DNA from: a virus
Direction: 5' to 3' (one strand)
DNA length: 41,787 nt
Virus record (IMG/VR): IMGVR_UViG_3300048088_000060
Span: 1 to 41,787 of that record
A model generated the notes under the pieces. It searched no databases, was not told the origin of the DNA, and saw only the letters and a list, made by a program, of their open reading frames with translations. Of this stretch, positions 12,801 through 19,923 are shown piece after piece. How positions within the stretch are numbered: position 1 is the stretch's first letter; each line of letters starts with the position of its first letter. The position numbers were made by a program, and so were the translations under genes.

Positions 12801-13139
12801 ATGAACGAGATCGCAGTAGACGACGTGATCGCCATGGCCCTGCCTGTCGGTGTCCGCATGGACGACAAGCACATCAATCGCAACGCCACCGCCGTGGCGC
12901 AGAAGACGGTGTGGGACCAGTGGCCCGAGGGCCAGGGTCCGGCCATGATCCAGTTCGATCCCATCGAGTGGAAGCTCACCCGGGACCCGGCCGAGGTGGA
13001 GGCCTTCCAGCCTGCACACGATTGTGAACAGTGTCGGGAGGGCAACGAGAAGGCCAAGCGCTTCTTGGAGGAGTATCCGGATCGCTGGGTACTGCTGGGC
13101 AACATCCACTACGTGGAGATGTGGCCCGATCCGAACTAA
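12801..13139 (+). CDS. Unknown protein starting 2 nt after tRNA-Ala (112 aa)
   Basis: The ATG at 12801 follows the tRNA discriminator by two bases, so no separate ribosome-binding site exists. The protein has C-x2-C near residue 75 (D-C-E-Q-C-R), a helical K/E-rich stretch and a C-terminal beta-like block (W-V-L-L-G-N-I-H-Y-V-E-M-W). An upstream in-frame start would lie inside the tRNA and is rejected. Its mRNA may be released leaderless by tRNA 3' processing. Function is unknown. Confidence 0.6.
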   Translation: MNEIAVDDVIAMALPVGVRMDDKHINRNATAVAQKTVWDQWPEGQGPAMIQFDPIEWKLTRDPAEVEAFQPAHDCEQCREGNEKAKRFLEEYPDRWVLLGNIHYVEMWPDPN

Positions 13140-13188
13140 CAGGAGAGGGGCGCTGGACGGCACCGTCAAGGCACCACGCCCCCGAGCG

Positions 13189-13443
13189 TTACGCCTTCAC
13201 GAAGCGCCACCAGCGCCCGTGGGCTGACTGGTTGGCCTCGCTGACGACGCTCGTCGCCCTCTCGATCTGCCTGCCGTACGAGTCGGTCTTGGTGCTGTCA
13301 CCGCTCACGTAGATCAGGTTGATCGAAGGCATCGCATTGGCGGGGCCGTGTACTGCGGTCACCAGACCGAGGTACGGACGGCCGTACTCATCGAAGTACT
13401 CGATGGAGTCGCCAACGCTGATCTCCTGCTGTTGTGTGCTCAT
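13189..13443 (-). CDS. Lone leftward small protein, possibly KOW/SH3-like (84 aa)
   Basis: The start at 13443 has a perfect AAGGAGGTGAAC. The protein is beta-rich with V-G-D-S-I-E-Y-F-D-E-Y-G at residues 8-19 and S-Y-G-R-Q later, a layout common in actinophage hypothetical proteins and reminiscent of small beta-barrel folds. It is the only leftward gene in the right arm: it converges with the gene at 12801-13139 and diverges from the terminase with only 39 nt between start codons. Confidence 0.65.
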   Translation of the reverse strand: MSTQQQEISVGDSIEYFDEYGRPYLGLVTAVHGPANAMPSINLIYVSGDSTKTDSYGRQIERATSVVSEANQSAHGRWWRFVKA

Positions 13444-13469
13444 GTTCACCTCCTTCCGTGGTCGCTCGC

Positions 13470-13475
13470 TACTGT
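13470..13475 (+). promoter_or_regulatory. Candidate -10 box of the terminase gene
   Basis: TACTGT ends 7 nt before the GTG at 13483, with no good ribosome-binding site between them. A GTTGTNACAAC-like site (13480-13490) overlaps the start codon. Confidence 0.35.
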
Positions 13476-13482
13476 AGGTGTT

Positions 13483-15084
13483 GTGACGACCCTCTACGAG
13501 GAACTGCCCCCGGAGCTACAGGCTCCAGCGGAGGACGACTTCCTCGATGAGGACGAGGACCAGCCGTTCGACCCGGACCCCTTGGAGGAAGAGGAGCTAG
13601 ACGAGTCCACCAAGGAGTTCGTGGACAAGCTCGTCAAGCGCTGCATCCTCTTCGTGGAGGAGTTCAACCAGGTCGAGTTCTACCCGTACCAGCGGGAGTT
13701 GTCATATCGCATCATCCAGAGCCTGGTCCTCCACGACGCTGAGGAGATCACCGGCCTCGTGTCCCGCCAGGCGGGGAAGACCGAGACGCTGGCCAACACC
13801 TTCGCCGGGTGCATGGTGCTGTTCCCCAAGCTGGCCCTCTCCTTCGAGTTGCTGGCTCGCTTCAAGAAGGGCTTATGGGTCGGGTGCTTCGCTCCCACCG
13901 AGGACCAGTCCGAGACGCTGCACGGCCGCATCGTGGAGCGCTTGACCAGCGACGCCGCCACCGAGTTCATGATGGACCCGGAGATCGATGACGAGGTCAA
14001 GGGCAAGGGCAAGCTCATCCGGTTGAAGAACGGCTCGATCGCCCGGCGCCAGACCTGTAACCCGAAGGCGAAGATCGAGGGCAAGACCTACCACGTGATC
14101 GTCATAGACGAAGCCCAGGACGCCAGCGAGGACGTGGTGCGCAAGTCGGTCCATCCCATGATGGCCGCTACCGCTGGCTCCATGGTGAAGATCGGCACGC
14201 CCTCCTACATCAAGGGCGACTTCTACCGGGCCATCCAGTTGAACAAGCGGCGCATGGCGGGACGGGGTCGTCGGCAGAACCACTTTGAGTACAACTACAA
14301 GATCGTCAGCAAGTACAACCCGGACTACGCCCGCTACATCGTCCAGGAGAAGCTGCGGCTGGGTGAGGACTCCGACGAGTTCCAGATGAGTTATAACATC
14401 AAGTGGTTGTTAGAACAGGGCCAGTTCGTCACCGACGAGGTGATGGACGGCCTGATGGACCCCAGCATGCCGCTGGTGCGCTCCTGGTTCCGCAGCCCGG
14501 TGGTGGTGGGCATCGACCCGGCCCGCATCAAGGACTCCACGGTGGTGACGGTGTGCTGGGTGGATTGGGACTTCCCCGACGCCTTCGGCTTCCGTGAGCA
14601 TCGCATCCTCAACTGGCTCGAACTGCACAACATGCCGTGGGAGGAGCAGTACTTCCAGATCGCTGACTTCCTGGACAACTACCGGCTGAGCTACATCGCC
14701 GTGGACGCTCAGGCGATGGGCAGCGCCGTGGCCGAGCGCTTGCAGGTGCTGTTCGGTTCTCGGGCCGAGGTGATCCCGATGGGGTCTGACACCAAGGCCC
14801 AGGGCATCCGCTGGAAGAACCTCCAGACCCTGCTCGACAGGCGTCTGCTGGTGTATCCGGGCCACTCCAAGGCCCGCCGTACTCGTGTCTGGAAGAGGTT
14901 CCGGCGCCAGATGGCTGACGTCATCAAGGTGTTCCGAGCAGGGCAAATGCTGGTTGAGGCGCCCAACGAGGCCGAGGCCCACGACGACTACGTGGACTCG
15001 ATCGCACTGGCCTGTGCGGCCTCCATGATTGAGGCCACACCAGAGGTCGAGGTGATCGAGTCACCCTTCTACAGCAGGAGGTAA
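13483..15084 (+). CDS. terL: Terminase large subunit
   Basis: This 533-residue ATPase-nuclease cuts and pumps DNA into the prohead. After an acidic N-terminus (about 15-45), the ATPase has Walker A S-R-Q-A-G-K-T-E at 94-101, Walker B V-I-V-I-D-E at 205-210 and a G-T-P motif near 238-240. The RNase H-fold nuclease has Asp residues near 345 (V-G-I-D-P), 408 (I-A-V-D-A) and 502-505 (H-D-D-Y-V-D). The GTG at 13483 is the first start that avoids the divergent gene. No separate small subunit is recognised nearby. The start is less certain than the function. Confidence 0.95.
   Translation: MTTLYEELPPELQAPAEDDFLDEDEDQPFDPDPLEEEELDESTKEFVDKLVKRCILFVEEFNQVEFYPYQRELSYRIIQSLVLHDAEEITGLVSRQAGKTETLANTFAGCMVLFPKLALSFELLARFKKGLWVGCFAPTEDQSETLHGRIVERLTSDAATEFMMDPEIDDEVKGKGKLIRLKNGSIARRQTCNPKAKIEGKTYHVIVIDEAQDASEDVVRKSVHPMMAATAGSMVKIGTPSYIKGDFYRAIQLNKRRMAGRGRRQNHFEYNYKIVSKYNPDYARYIVQEKLRLGEDSDEFQMSYNIKWLLEQGQFVTDEVMDGLMDPSMPLVRSWFRSPVVVGIDPARIKDSTVVTVCWVDWDFPDAFGFREHRILNWLELHNMPWEEQYFQIADFLDNYRLSYIAVDAQAMGSAVAERLQVLFGSRAEVIPMGSDTKAQGIRWKNLQTLLDRRLLVYPGHSKARRTRVWKRFRRQMADVIKVFRAGQMLVEAPNEAEAHDDYVDSIALACAASMIEATPEVEVIESPFYSRR
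13698..13708 (+). repeat. GTTGTNACAAC-like site (2 mismatches)
   Basis: GTTGTCATATC inside terL. The same word occurs again at 30743-30753 in the sheath gene in a different protein context. Confidence 0.35.
14406..14416 (+). repeat. GTTGTNACAAC-like site with rare TTA codon
   Basis: GTTGTTAGAAC in terL, one mismatch. It is read as TTG-TTA-GAA, giving a rare TTA leucine codon; a GTTATAAC palindrome sits 9 nt upstream at 14390-14397. An identical 11-mer occurs at 40007-40017. Confidence 0.5.
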
Positions 15085-15144
15085 CCCATCTTGCTGCGAC
15101 AACGTGCTTAACATGGCGCCGACCGCCACCCCTTGGAGGTAGCT

Positions 15145-15522
15145 ATGGGCCTTGCCCCCGTTCCCCCGCTGGGACCCGAGAAGTTCCGGGGCGCCCAGTA
15201 CGAGACAGATGTCGCTCAGAACGACCGGCGCCGTGGGCCGCTCCGCTTCGAGGAGGGCATCGCCACCGACACCGACGTGCCCCAGGACTTCCGGCGTGGT
15301 GCGTACGCCGACTGCGCCAACGAGCGGCCCGTCACCTGTGTCAAGGGTGCGGGCGAGACGCAGCGTGAGCGGGTCCACATGGGGTCGTCCACGTGGATCG
15401 AGGCGCCTGCCCTTCTGAGCGAGTTCGCCCATGGTGCCCAGATGTTCGGGCACGGCTTCGAGAGGGAGATGGGCGCCAACGCCATCCAGCGCCGCCCGAA
15501 CCGGGCTGTCGTCACGGACTGA
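15145..15522 (+). CDS. Unknown protein between terminase and portal (125 aa)
   Basis: Polar, Pro/Arg/Asp-rich sequence of low structural content, with two Cys in the middle. GGAGGTAGCT precedes the ATG at 15145. Its position after terL suggests a head-related role, but no family is recognised. Its stop shares a base with the next start. Confidence 0.6.
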   Translation: MGLAPVPPLGPEKFRGAQYETDVAQNDRRRGPLRFEEGIATDTDVPQDFRRGAYADCANERPVTCVKGAGETQRERVHMGSSTWIEAPALLSEFAHGAQMFGHGFEREMGANAIQRRPNRAVVTD

Positions 15523-15824
15523 TGCCGTACAGCCAGCCGTCCTCCCGCATGCGGGTCCTCGGGACTCAACTGCCGACCTCGCAGACGGTCCATGACCGTG
15601 TGTACGGCCCGGCTCCGAGGGGACGGCCGGTTGTCATAGCACCGAAGAGCCTGGCGTTGAAGAAGGACGCCAGCCGCCCGCAGAACTTCCGTCTGCTCTG
15701 GCAGAAGATGAAGCCCGACGTCCTCCAGCGTGCTGAGGGGCTGATGGGCACCCACATGCCCCCGGCGTTGGAACCCGCTGCCCTGCGGGCCTACAACACC
15801 AAGAAGCATCGGCTGGAGCACTGA
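15522..15824 (+). CDS. Unknown basic protein (100 aa)
   Basis: Arg/Lys/Pro-rich small protein with one likely helix (F-R-L-L-W-Q-K-M-K-P-D-V-L-Q-R-A-E). Its start and stop each overlap a neighbour by one base, so it is co-translated with both. It may be a minor head component or DNA-binding protein; this is inference from position. Confidence 0.6.
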   Translation: MPYSQPSSRMRVLGTQLPTSQTVHDRVYGPAPRGRPVVIAPKSLALKKDASRPQNFRLLWQKMKPDVLQRAEGLMGTHMPPALEPAALRAYNTKKHRLEH

Positions 15825-17395
15825 TGGTTGCTCGCAAGAAGCCACCTCCGGACAGCCGGGTCACCCCGCCGCCCGGTCGAGCACTGCGTACCGAGGATCT
15901 GACGCCCCAGGGGCGCAACAAGCTGGACCAGCGCATGTCCCGCCTGGGCAACGCCAAGACGGGCCAGCGCACCATCATGCGGCGCTTGGCCAAGCAGGCG
16001 GTGGACCCGAACGCCTCGGAGGAGACTCGGGACCAGTCGGCTCGTCGTCTGGTGACGCACAAGGCCATGAAGGCAGCCGGGGCCTTCGTGGACCGTGACA
16101 TCACCATGGAGAACGCTGTCGAGTCGCAGACGGGCTACGTCAACCGGGGCCGGGAGCGGGGGCATCGGGACTTCGAGTCTGGCCTGCCCGGTATGCACAC
16201 CGACCGCCGTCCCACTGACCGGCCGGTGATGGGCCTGAGTGATCTGGGCGCTGACTGGTACTTCGAGCACCACGGCAAGCTCGCTGGTGTCTCCAAGGAG
16301 ACGGGCATCGACAAGGAGCGGGTGATCACCGGCTCCACGGTGATGTCACCACAGAACAACCCTGTGCAGGAACTGGCAGCGGTGCATGCGCTGGCTCGTG
16401 CTCACGCCGACCCCACGGCCCGGGTCAAGGTGTCACCGCAGGCGGTGGAGGAGTCTGAGGACAAGTCGATCGCTGACTGGACAGGCCGATCGGTCCACCC
16501 CGGCGAGATGCAGTCGCACCAGTTCGCTGCGTTGAAGGCGCCCAAGGTGCGGGGCCACGTCCAGACCGAGGGTGACGTGAACCTGGCTCCCATGGCCAAG
16601 GGTGGCACCACCGAGAACGTCACCAAGTCGATCGACGTCCTGCGGGGCAACACGGCGCCCGAGGACGCCATCGATCCCCATGGGTCGCCCAAGGTCCACA
16701 GCTACCGAGAGGCCATCCGCTCTAGCGACCCCTCCGAGCAGCACGTCCACGAGGAGTTCCTGGGGCGCATGGACAACGTGCTGCGCCAGCTTCCAGGCCA
16801 GCAGCGCATGGACACCTTCGGCTTGAAATCCTCTACCGAGGGCATCCTGGACCCGCACCACCCCATCGCCAACGACACCTGGATGCAGGCGGCGCAGTCA
16901 GGCCAGCGGCCCGAGGTGGTGGACACCGGGCGGTCAGGCAAGGCTCGTTGGCAGTCTCCGGCCAAGTTCGGCGTAGGGGAAGCGGGGTCTGCCAACGAGA
17001 AGAAGCTCACCTCTGGTGGCATCGTCAAGGGTGGTTCGCCCGCCATGATCCGTCACGCCTGGGGCCAGGAGTCGGTGGAGCGCACCGGGGCTGAACTGGG
17101 CAAACGCAACGACGAGATCGTGCCCTCGGTGGGTGTCCAGGGCGTGGTGTGGACCGAGATTCGTCGTCAGGCCGGTGGGGGCAAGGACGCTGAGTACGAA
17201 GGTCGAGTGGCGGCACATCAGGCCAGCCAGCGGTCCCCGCTGCGTCCTGGCCGGGGCCAGAAGTCTCAGACCATGTTCCATGCTGGTGAAGGCGGTACCG
17301 AGACGGTCAATCCGGCTGCGGTGTTGTCACAGTCCCGGCAACTAGCCCTGCGGAAGACGGCTGCTCGTGGTGTGCAGGGAGAGTTGTTCGGGTGA
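15824..17395 (+). CDS. Large unknown head-region protein (523 aa)
   Basis: The N-terminal 90 residues are basic and helical. Residues 140-195 contain Y-F-E-H-H-G-K-L and V-I-T-G-S-T-V-M-S-P-Q-N-N-P-V-Q-E-L-A-A-V, resembling the S-P-Q-N-x-W block of a phage protein family of unknown function, possibly DUF7178 (recalled, not checked). The middle holds I-D-V-L-R-G, and the end I-A-N-D-T-W and G-V-V-W-T-E-I-R-R-Q. A conserved alpha-helical enzyme-like domain is possible. It is fixed between terL and portal and coupled to the portal start. Confidence 0.65.
   Translation: MVARKKPPPDSRVTPPPGRALRTEDLTPQGRNKLDQRMSRLGNAKTGQRTIMRRLAKQAVDPNASEETRDQSARRLVTHKAMKAAGAFVDRDITMENAVESQTGYVNRGRERGHRDFESGLPGMHTDRRPTDRPVMGLSDLGADWYFEHHGKLAGVSKETGIDKERVITGSTVMSPQNNPVQELAAVHALARAHADPTARVKVSPQAVEESEDKSIADWTGRSVHPGEMQSHQFAALKAPKVRGHVQTEGDVNLAPMAKGGTTENVTKSIDVLRGNTAPEDAIDPHGSPKVHSYREAIRSSDPSEQHVHEEFLGRMDNVLRQLPGQQRMDTFGLKSSTEGILDPHHPIANDTWMQAAQSGQRPEVVDTGRSGKARWQSPAKFGVGEAGSANEKKLTSGGIVKGGSPAMIRHAWGQESVERTGAELGKRNDEIVPSVGVQGVVWTEIRRQAGGGKDAEYEGRVAAHQASQRSPLRPGRGQKSQTMFHAGEGGTETVNPAAVLSQSRQLALRKTAARGVQGELFG
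17323..17333 (+). repeat. GTTGTNACAAC-like site (2 mismatches)
   Basis: GTTGTCACAGT near the 3' end of the 523-residue gene; the identical 11-mer occurs at 10830-10840. Confidence 0.35.
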
Positions 17396-19047
17396 GCATC
17401 AACTTCAACCCTCCGACCTACCGAGCCGCAGTCAGTGACCTGGCTATCGCTGTGTCCCCGCTGGGCCTGGTGGAGTTGGCCGATGAGGAGTTCGAGGTCC
17501 ATGGCCCTCGGATGAACCGCTACGCCAGCAACTGGGCGTGGTACCTGGGTCATCACTGGGCCTACCGGCGTGAACTGGGCGAGCCGCAACTCACCTTCAA
17601 CTTCGTCAAGGCGTTCAGTGATTACATAACAAACTGGACCTTCGGCCGAGGCATCGAGTTCCATGCCCCCGAGGCCACCGGCCTGATCATCCCCCCGCTC
17701 ATGAAGCGGGTGTGGGAGATCGACAACAACAAGAGCCGCCTGCTGTGGGAGATCGGCCAGCTTGGCTCCGTCAGTGGCGACGTGTTCGTGAAGGTGGCCT
17801 ACGAAGAGGCCTACGTGGACCCGGCTGGCCGTGTTCACAACGGGCGGGTGCGCATCCTGCCACTGAACCCGGCGTTCTGCTTCCCGGAGTTCCACCCGCA
17901 CGACAAGAACAAGATGATCCGGTTTCGCTTGAAATATAAGTTCTGGGGGACTGCCCAGGACGGGACCCGTCAGGTCTACACGTACGTCGAGCTTCTGACC
18001 GATCAGATGATCGAGGAGTACGTCAACGACGAACTCATCGATCGCCGTGAGAATCCGCTGGGCACCATCCCCATCACGCACGCTGCCAACCTGCCGGTGG
18101 CGTCGTCGCCGTGGGGCCTCGGTGACATCAACGACATCATCACGCTGAATCGTGAGTACAACGAGAAGGCCACCGAAATCTCGGACATCATCAACTACCA
18201 TTCGGCGCCGGTCACCGTGATCATCGGGGCCAAGGCGGCGGGGCTAGAGAAAGGCCCCAAGAAGATCTGGGCCATCGGCAACAAGGACGCCTCGGTCACC
18301 AACCTGGAGTTGGAGACGAACTTCGCCGGGCCGCTGGGCTACATGGAACTGTTGAAGCAAAGTATGCACGAGATGATGGGCATTCCCATGGGTGCGCTGG
18401 GCCAGGTACAGCCCATCTCGAACACCTCGGGCGTGGCGCTCCAGATGCAGTACCAGAGCATGATGCCCCGGTACCACCAGAAGAAGGTGCAGTACACGCC
18501 CTTCTTCAAGCAGATCAACGAGCACATCATGCTGCACCTGGCAGTCTTCGAGCCGCAGGCGCTCCAGTACAACCCCTACCTGTCGAGCGTGCGGCCCGAG
18601 CCGGACCAGGCGTTGGCGCTTGATCCCTCCGACCCGCTGACCTACCGCACCGAGATCTTCTGGCCCGATCCCATGCCGATGGACCGGCTGTTGAAGATCA
18701 ACGAGATCCAGGCCCTGATGGCGATGAGCCTGGAGTCCCGCAAGGGTGCGCTCAGGGACCTGGGCGAGCAGTTCCCCGATCAGAAGCTGCGGGAGATCTT
18801 CGAGGAGATGTTGGAGGACATCAAGGAGCAAGGCGCTCTCGATCTCATCCGCATGCAGGCCGCTCAGTTCCAGATGGCGACTACGGGTATGACGCCGGAC
18901 GGACAACCCATCCTGACACCAGAGGGCGGCGCAGTGCCGTCCGCACCCATCGATCCTGCACTCGCTCAGGAGATCATGGAGCGTGCGTTCCAAGAGATGC
19001 CGCCCCAGACGATGGACTACGACACCACCGACACTTCGAGCGAGTAG
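17392..19047 (+). CDS. Portal protein
   Basis: The 551-residue protein has the SPP1-gp6/HK97-like portal pattern: an N-terminal W-Y-L-G-H-H-W segment, a central beta-rich wing and clip with P-L-G-x-I-P-I-T-H near 222-230, then the long stem-helix region with I-N-D-I-I-T-L-N-R-E-Y-N, S-G-V-A-L-Q-M-Q-Y near 345, and an acidic Glu/Asp/Pro-rich C-terminus. Twelve copies should form the DNA entry ring at one capsid vertex. The GTG start overlaps the upstream TGA. Confidence 0.88.
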   Translation: MSINFNPPTYRAAVSDLAIAVSPLGLVELADEEFEVHGPRMNRYASNWAWYLGHHWAYRRELGEPQLTFNFVKAFSDYITNWTFGRGIEFHAPEATGLIIPPLMKRVWEIDNNKSRLLWEIGQLGSVSGDVFVKVAYEEAYVDPAGRVHNGRVRILPLNPAFCFPEFHPHDKNKMIRFRLKYKFWGTAQDGTRQVYTYVELLTDQMIEEYVNDELIDRRENPLGTIPITHAANLPVASSPWGLGDINDIITLNREYNEKATEISDIINYHSAPVTVIIGAKAAGLEKGPKKIWAIGNKDASVTNLELETNFAGPLGYMELLKQSMHEMMGIPMGALGQVQPISNTSGVALQMQYQSMMPRYHQKKVQYTPFFKQINEHIMLHLAVFEPQALQYNPYLSSVRPEPDQALALDPSDPLTYRTEIFWPDPMPMDRLLKINEIQALMAMSLESRKGALRDLGEQFPDQKLREIFEEMLEDIKEQGALDLIRMQAAQFQMATTGMTPDGQPILTPEGGAVPSAPIDPALAQEIMERAFQEMPPQTMDYDTTDTSSE

Positions 19048-19056
19048 TGTCACAAC
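19046..19056 (-). repeat. GTTGTNACAAC-like site in portal-scaffold gap
   Basis: Minus strand GTTGTGACACT spanning the portal stop codon. A second copy (19070-19080) follows 24 nt later, right up to the scaffold start codon. Confidence 0.45.
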
Positions 19057-19069
19057 TGGGCCTGAAAGA

Positions 19070-19080
19070 GGTATGACAAC
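19070..19080 (-). repeat. GTTGTNACAAC-like site touching the scaffold start
   Basis: Minus strand GTTGTCATACC, ending at the base before the ATG at 19081. Confidence 0.4.
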
Positions 19081-19902
19081 ATGAGCCAACTGGATACCGG
19101 GAGTGGGTTCATCCAGGGACAGGGCGTCGAGCCTGCGCAGCCTCGTACGGCTGCTGACGTGCAGGCGCCGCCCCCGCAGCCTGGACAGAACGGTCCTCTC
19201 GTGATCGTGCAGGGTGGGCAGACGGGACCGGGGCCGACACCGCAGAACGGTCGCTTCTACTCGGAAGAGGACGTCGCCCGCATGCGGGAAGAGACGGACG
19301 GCCGTCTGGCCGAGATGCAGGCGCAGCTACAGCAACTCACCACCGACCGGGAAGAGCGGGAGGCCGCTGCGCAGGCTGAGCGTGATCGTCTGGCGCAGGA
19401 GGCCCGTCAGGCGTCCGAGGCCGAGATGGATGTGCGCACCCTGCTGGAGACTCGGGACAAGGAGTGGAACCAGCGCATCGAGGCGATCGAAGAGCAGCGC
19501 CAGCGGGACCAGGCCATCTTCGAGCGGGAGCGGGAGTGGAACGAACTCCAGAACTACCGCCGTGCCCGCATCGAGCAGGAGGAGCAGTTCCTGCTGCCCG
19601 ACCTGCGTGATCTCATCCAAGGCAACACCGTGGGCGAGATCGACCAGGCCATCGAGGACATGAAGCAGCGCACCCAGACCATCGCTGCCAACTTCCGAGA
19701 GGCCATGACGGATGCTCGTCCTCTCGCTCGTGGAGCGGCCCTCACCGGCCAACCGTCCATGGGTGGTCCGATGGAGCAGCAGCCTGGTGTTGAGCAGATC
19801 AGCATCCAGGACATCAAGGGCATGGACAACAAGACGTACGGCCAGTACCGGGACCGCCTGATGCGCTATGCGACTCAGAGCGGCCAAGCACCACCGCAGT
19901 AG
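19081..19902 (+). CDS. Capsid scaffolding protein
   Basis: The first 55 residues are Gly/Pro/Gln-rich and disordered. Residues 58-200 form a long Glu/Gln/Arg-rich coiled coil starting at F-Y-S-E-E-D-V-A-R, a start typical of scaffolding proteins. The C-terminus (about 240-265) is a short helical capsid-binding-like segment. The length (273) and the position between portal and major capsid gene fit a scaffold that guides prohead assembly. GAAAGAGG lies 9 nt upstream. Confidence 0.8.
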   Translation: MSQLDTGSGFIQGQGVEPAQPRTAADVQAPPPQPGQNGPLVIVQGGQTGPGPTPQNGRFYSEEDVARMREETDGRLAEMQAQLQQLTTDREEREAAAQAERDRLAQEARQASEAEMDVRTLLETRDKEWNQRIEAIEEQRQRDQAIFEREREWNELQNYRRARIEQEEQFLLPDLRDLIQGNTVGEIDQAIEDMKQRTQTIAANFREAMTDARPLARGAALTGQPSMGGPMEQQPGVEQISIQDIKGMDNKTYGQYRDRLMRYATQSGQAPPQ

Positions 19903-19909
19903 TCACAAC
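19899..19909 (-). repeat. GTTGTNACAAC-like site before capsid gene
   Basis: Minus strand GTTGTGACTAC, one mismatch. It begins in the scaffold stop region and ends a few bases before the capsid ribosome-binding site. Confidence 0.45.
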
Positions 19910-19923
19910 AAGAGAGGATTCTC

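Noticed and set aside
17266-19089. Long minus-strand frames under the portal gene
   Set aside because: Shadow frames of a well-supported portal gene; no ribosome-binding sites and no transcription unit in that direction.
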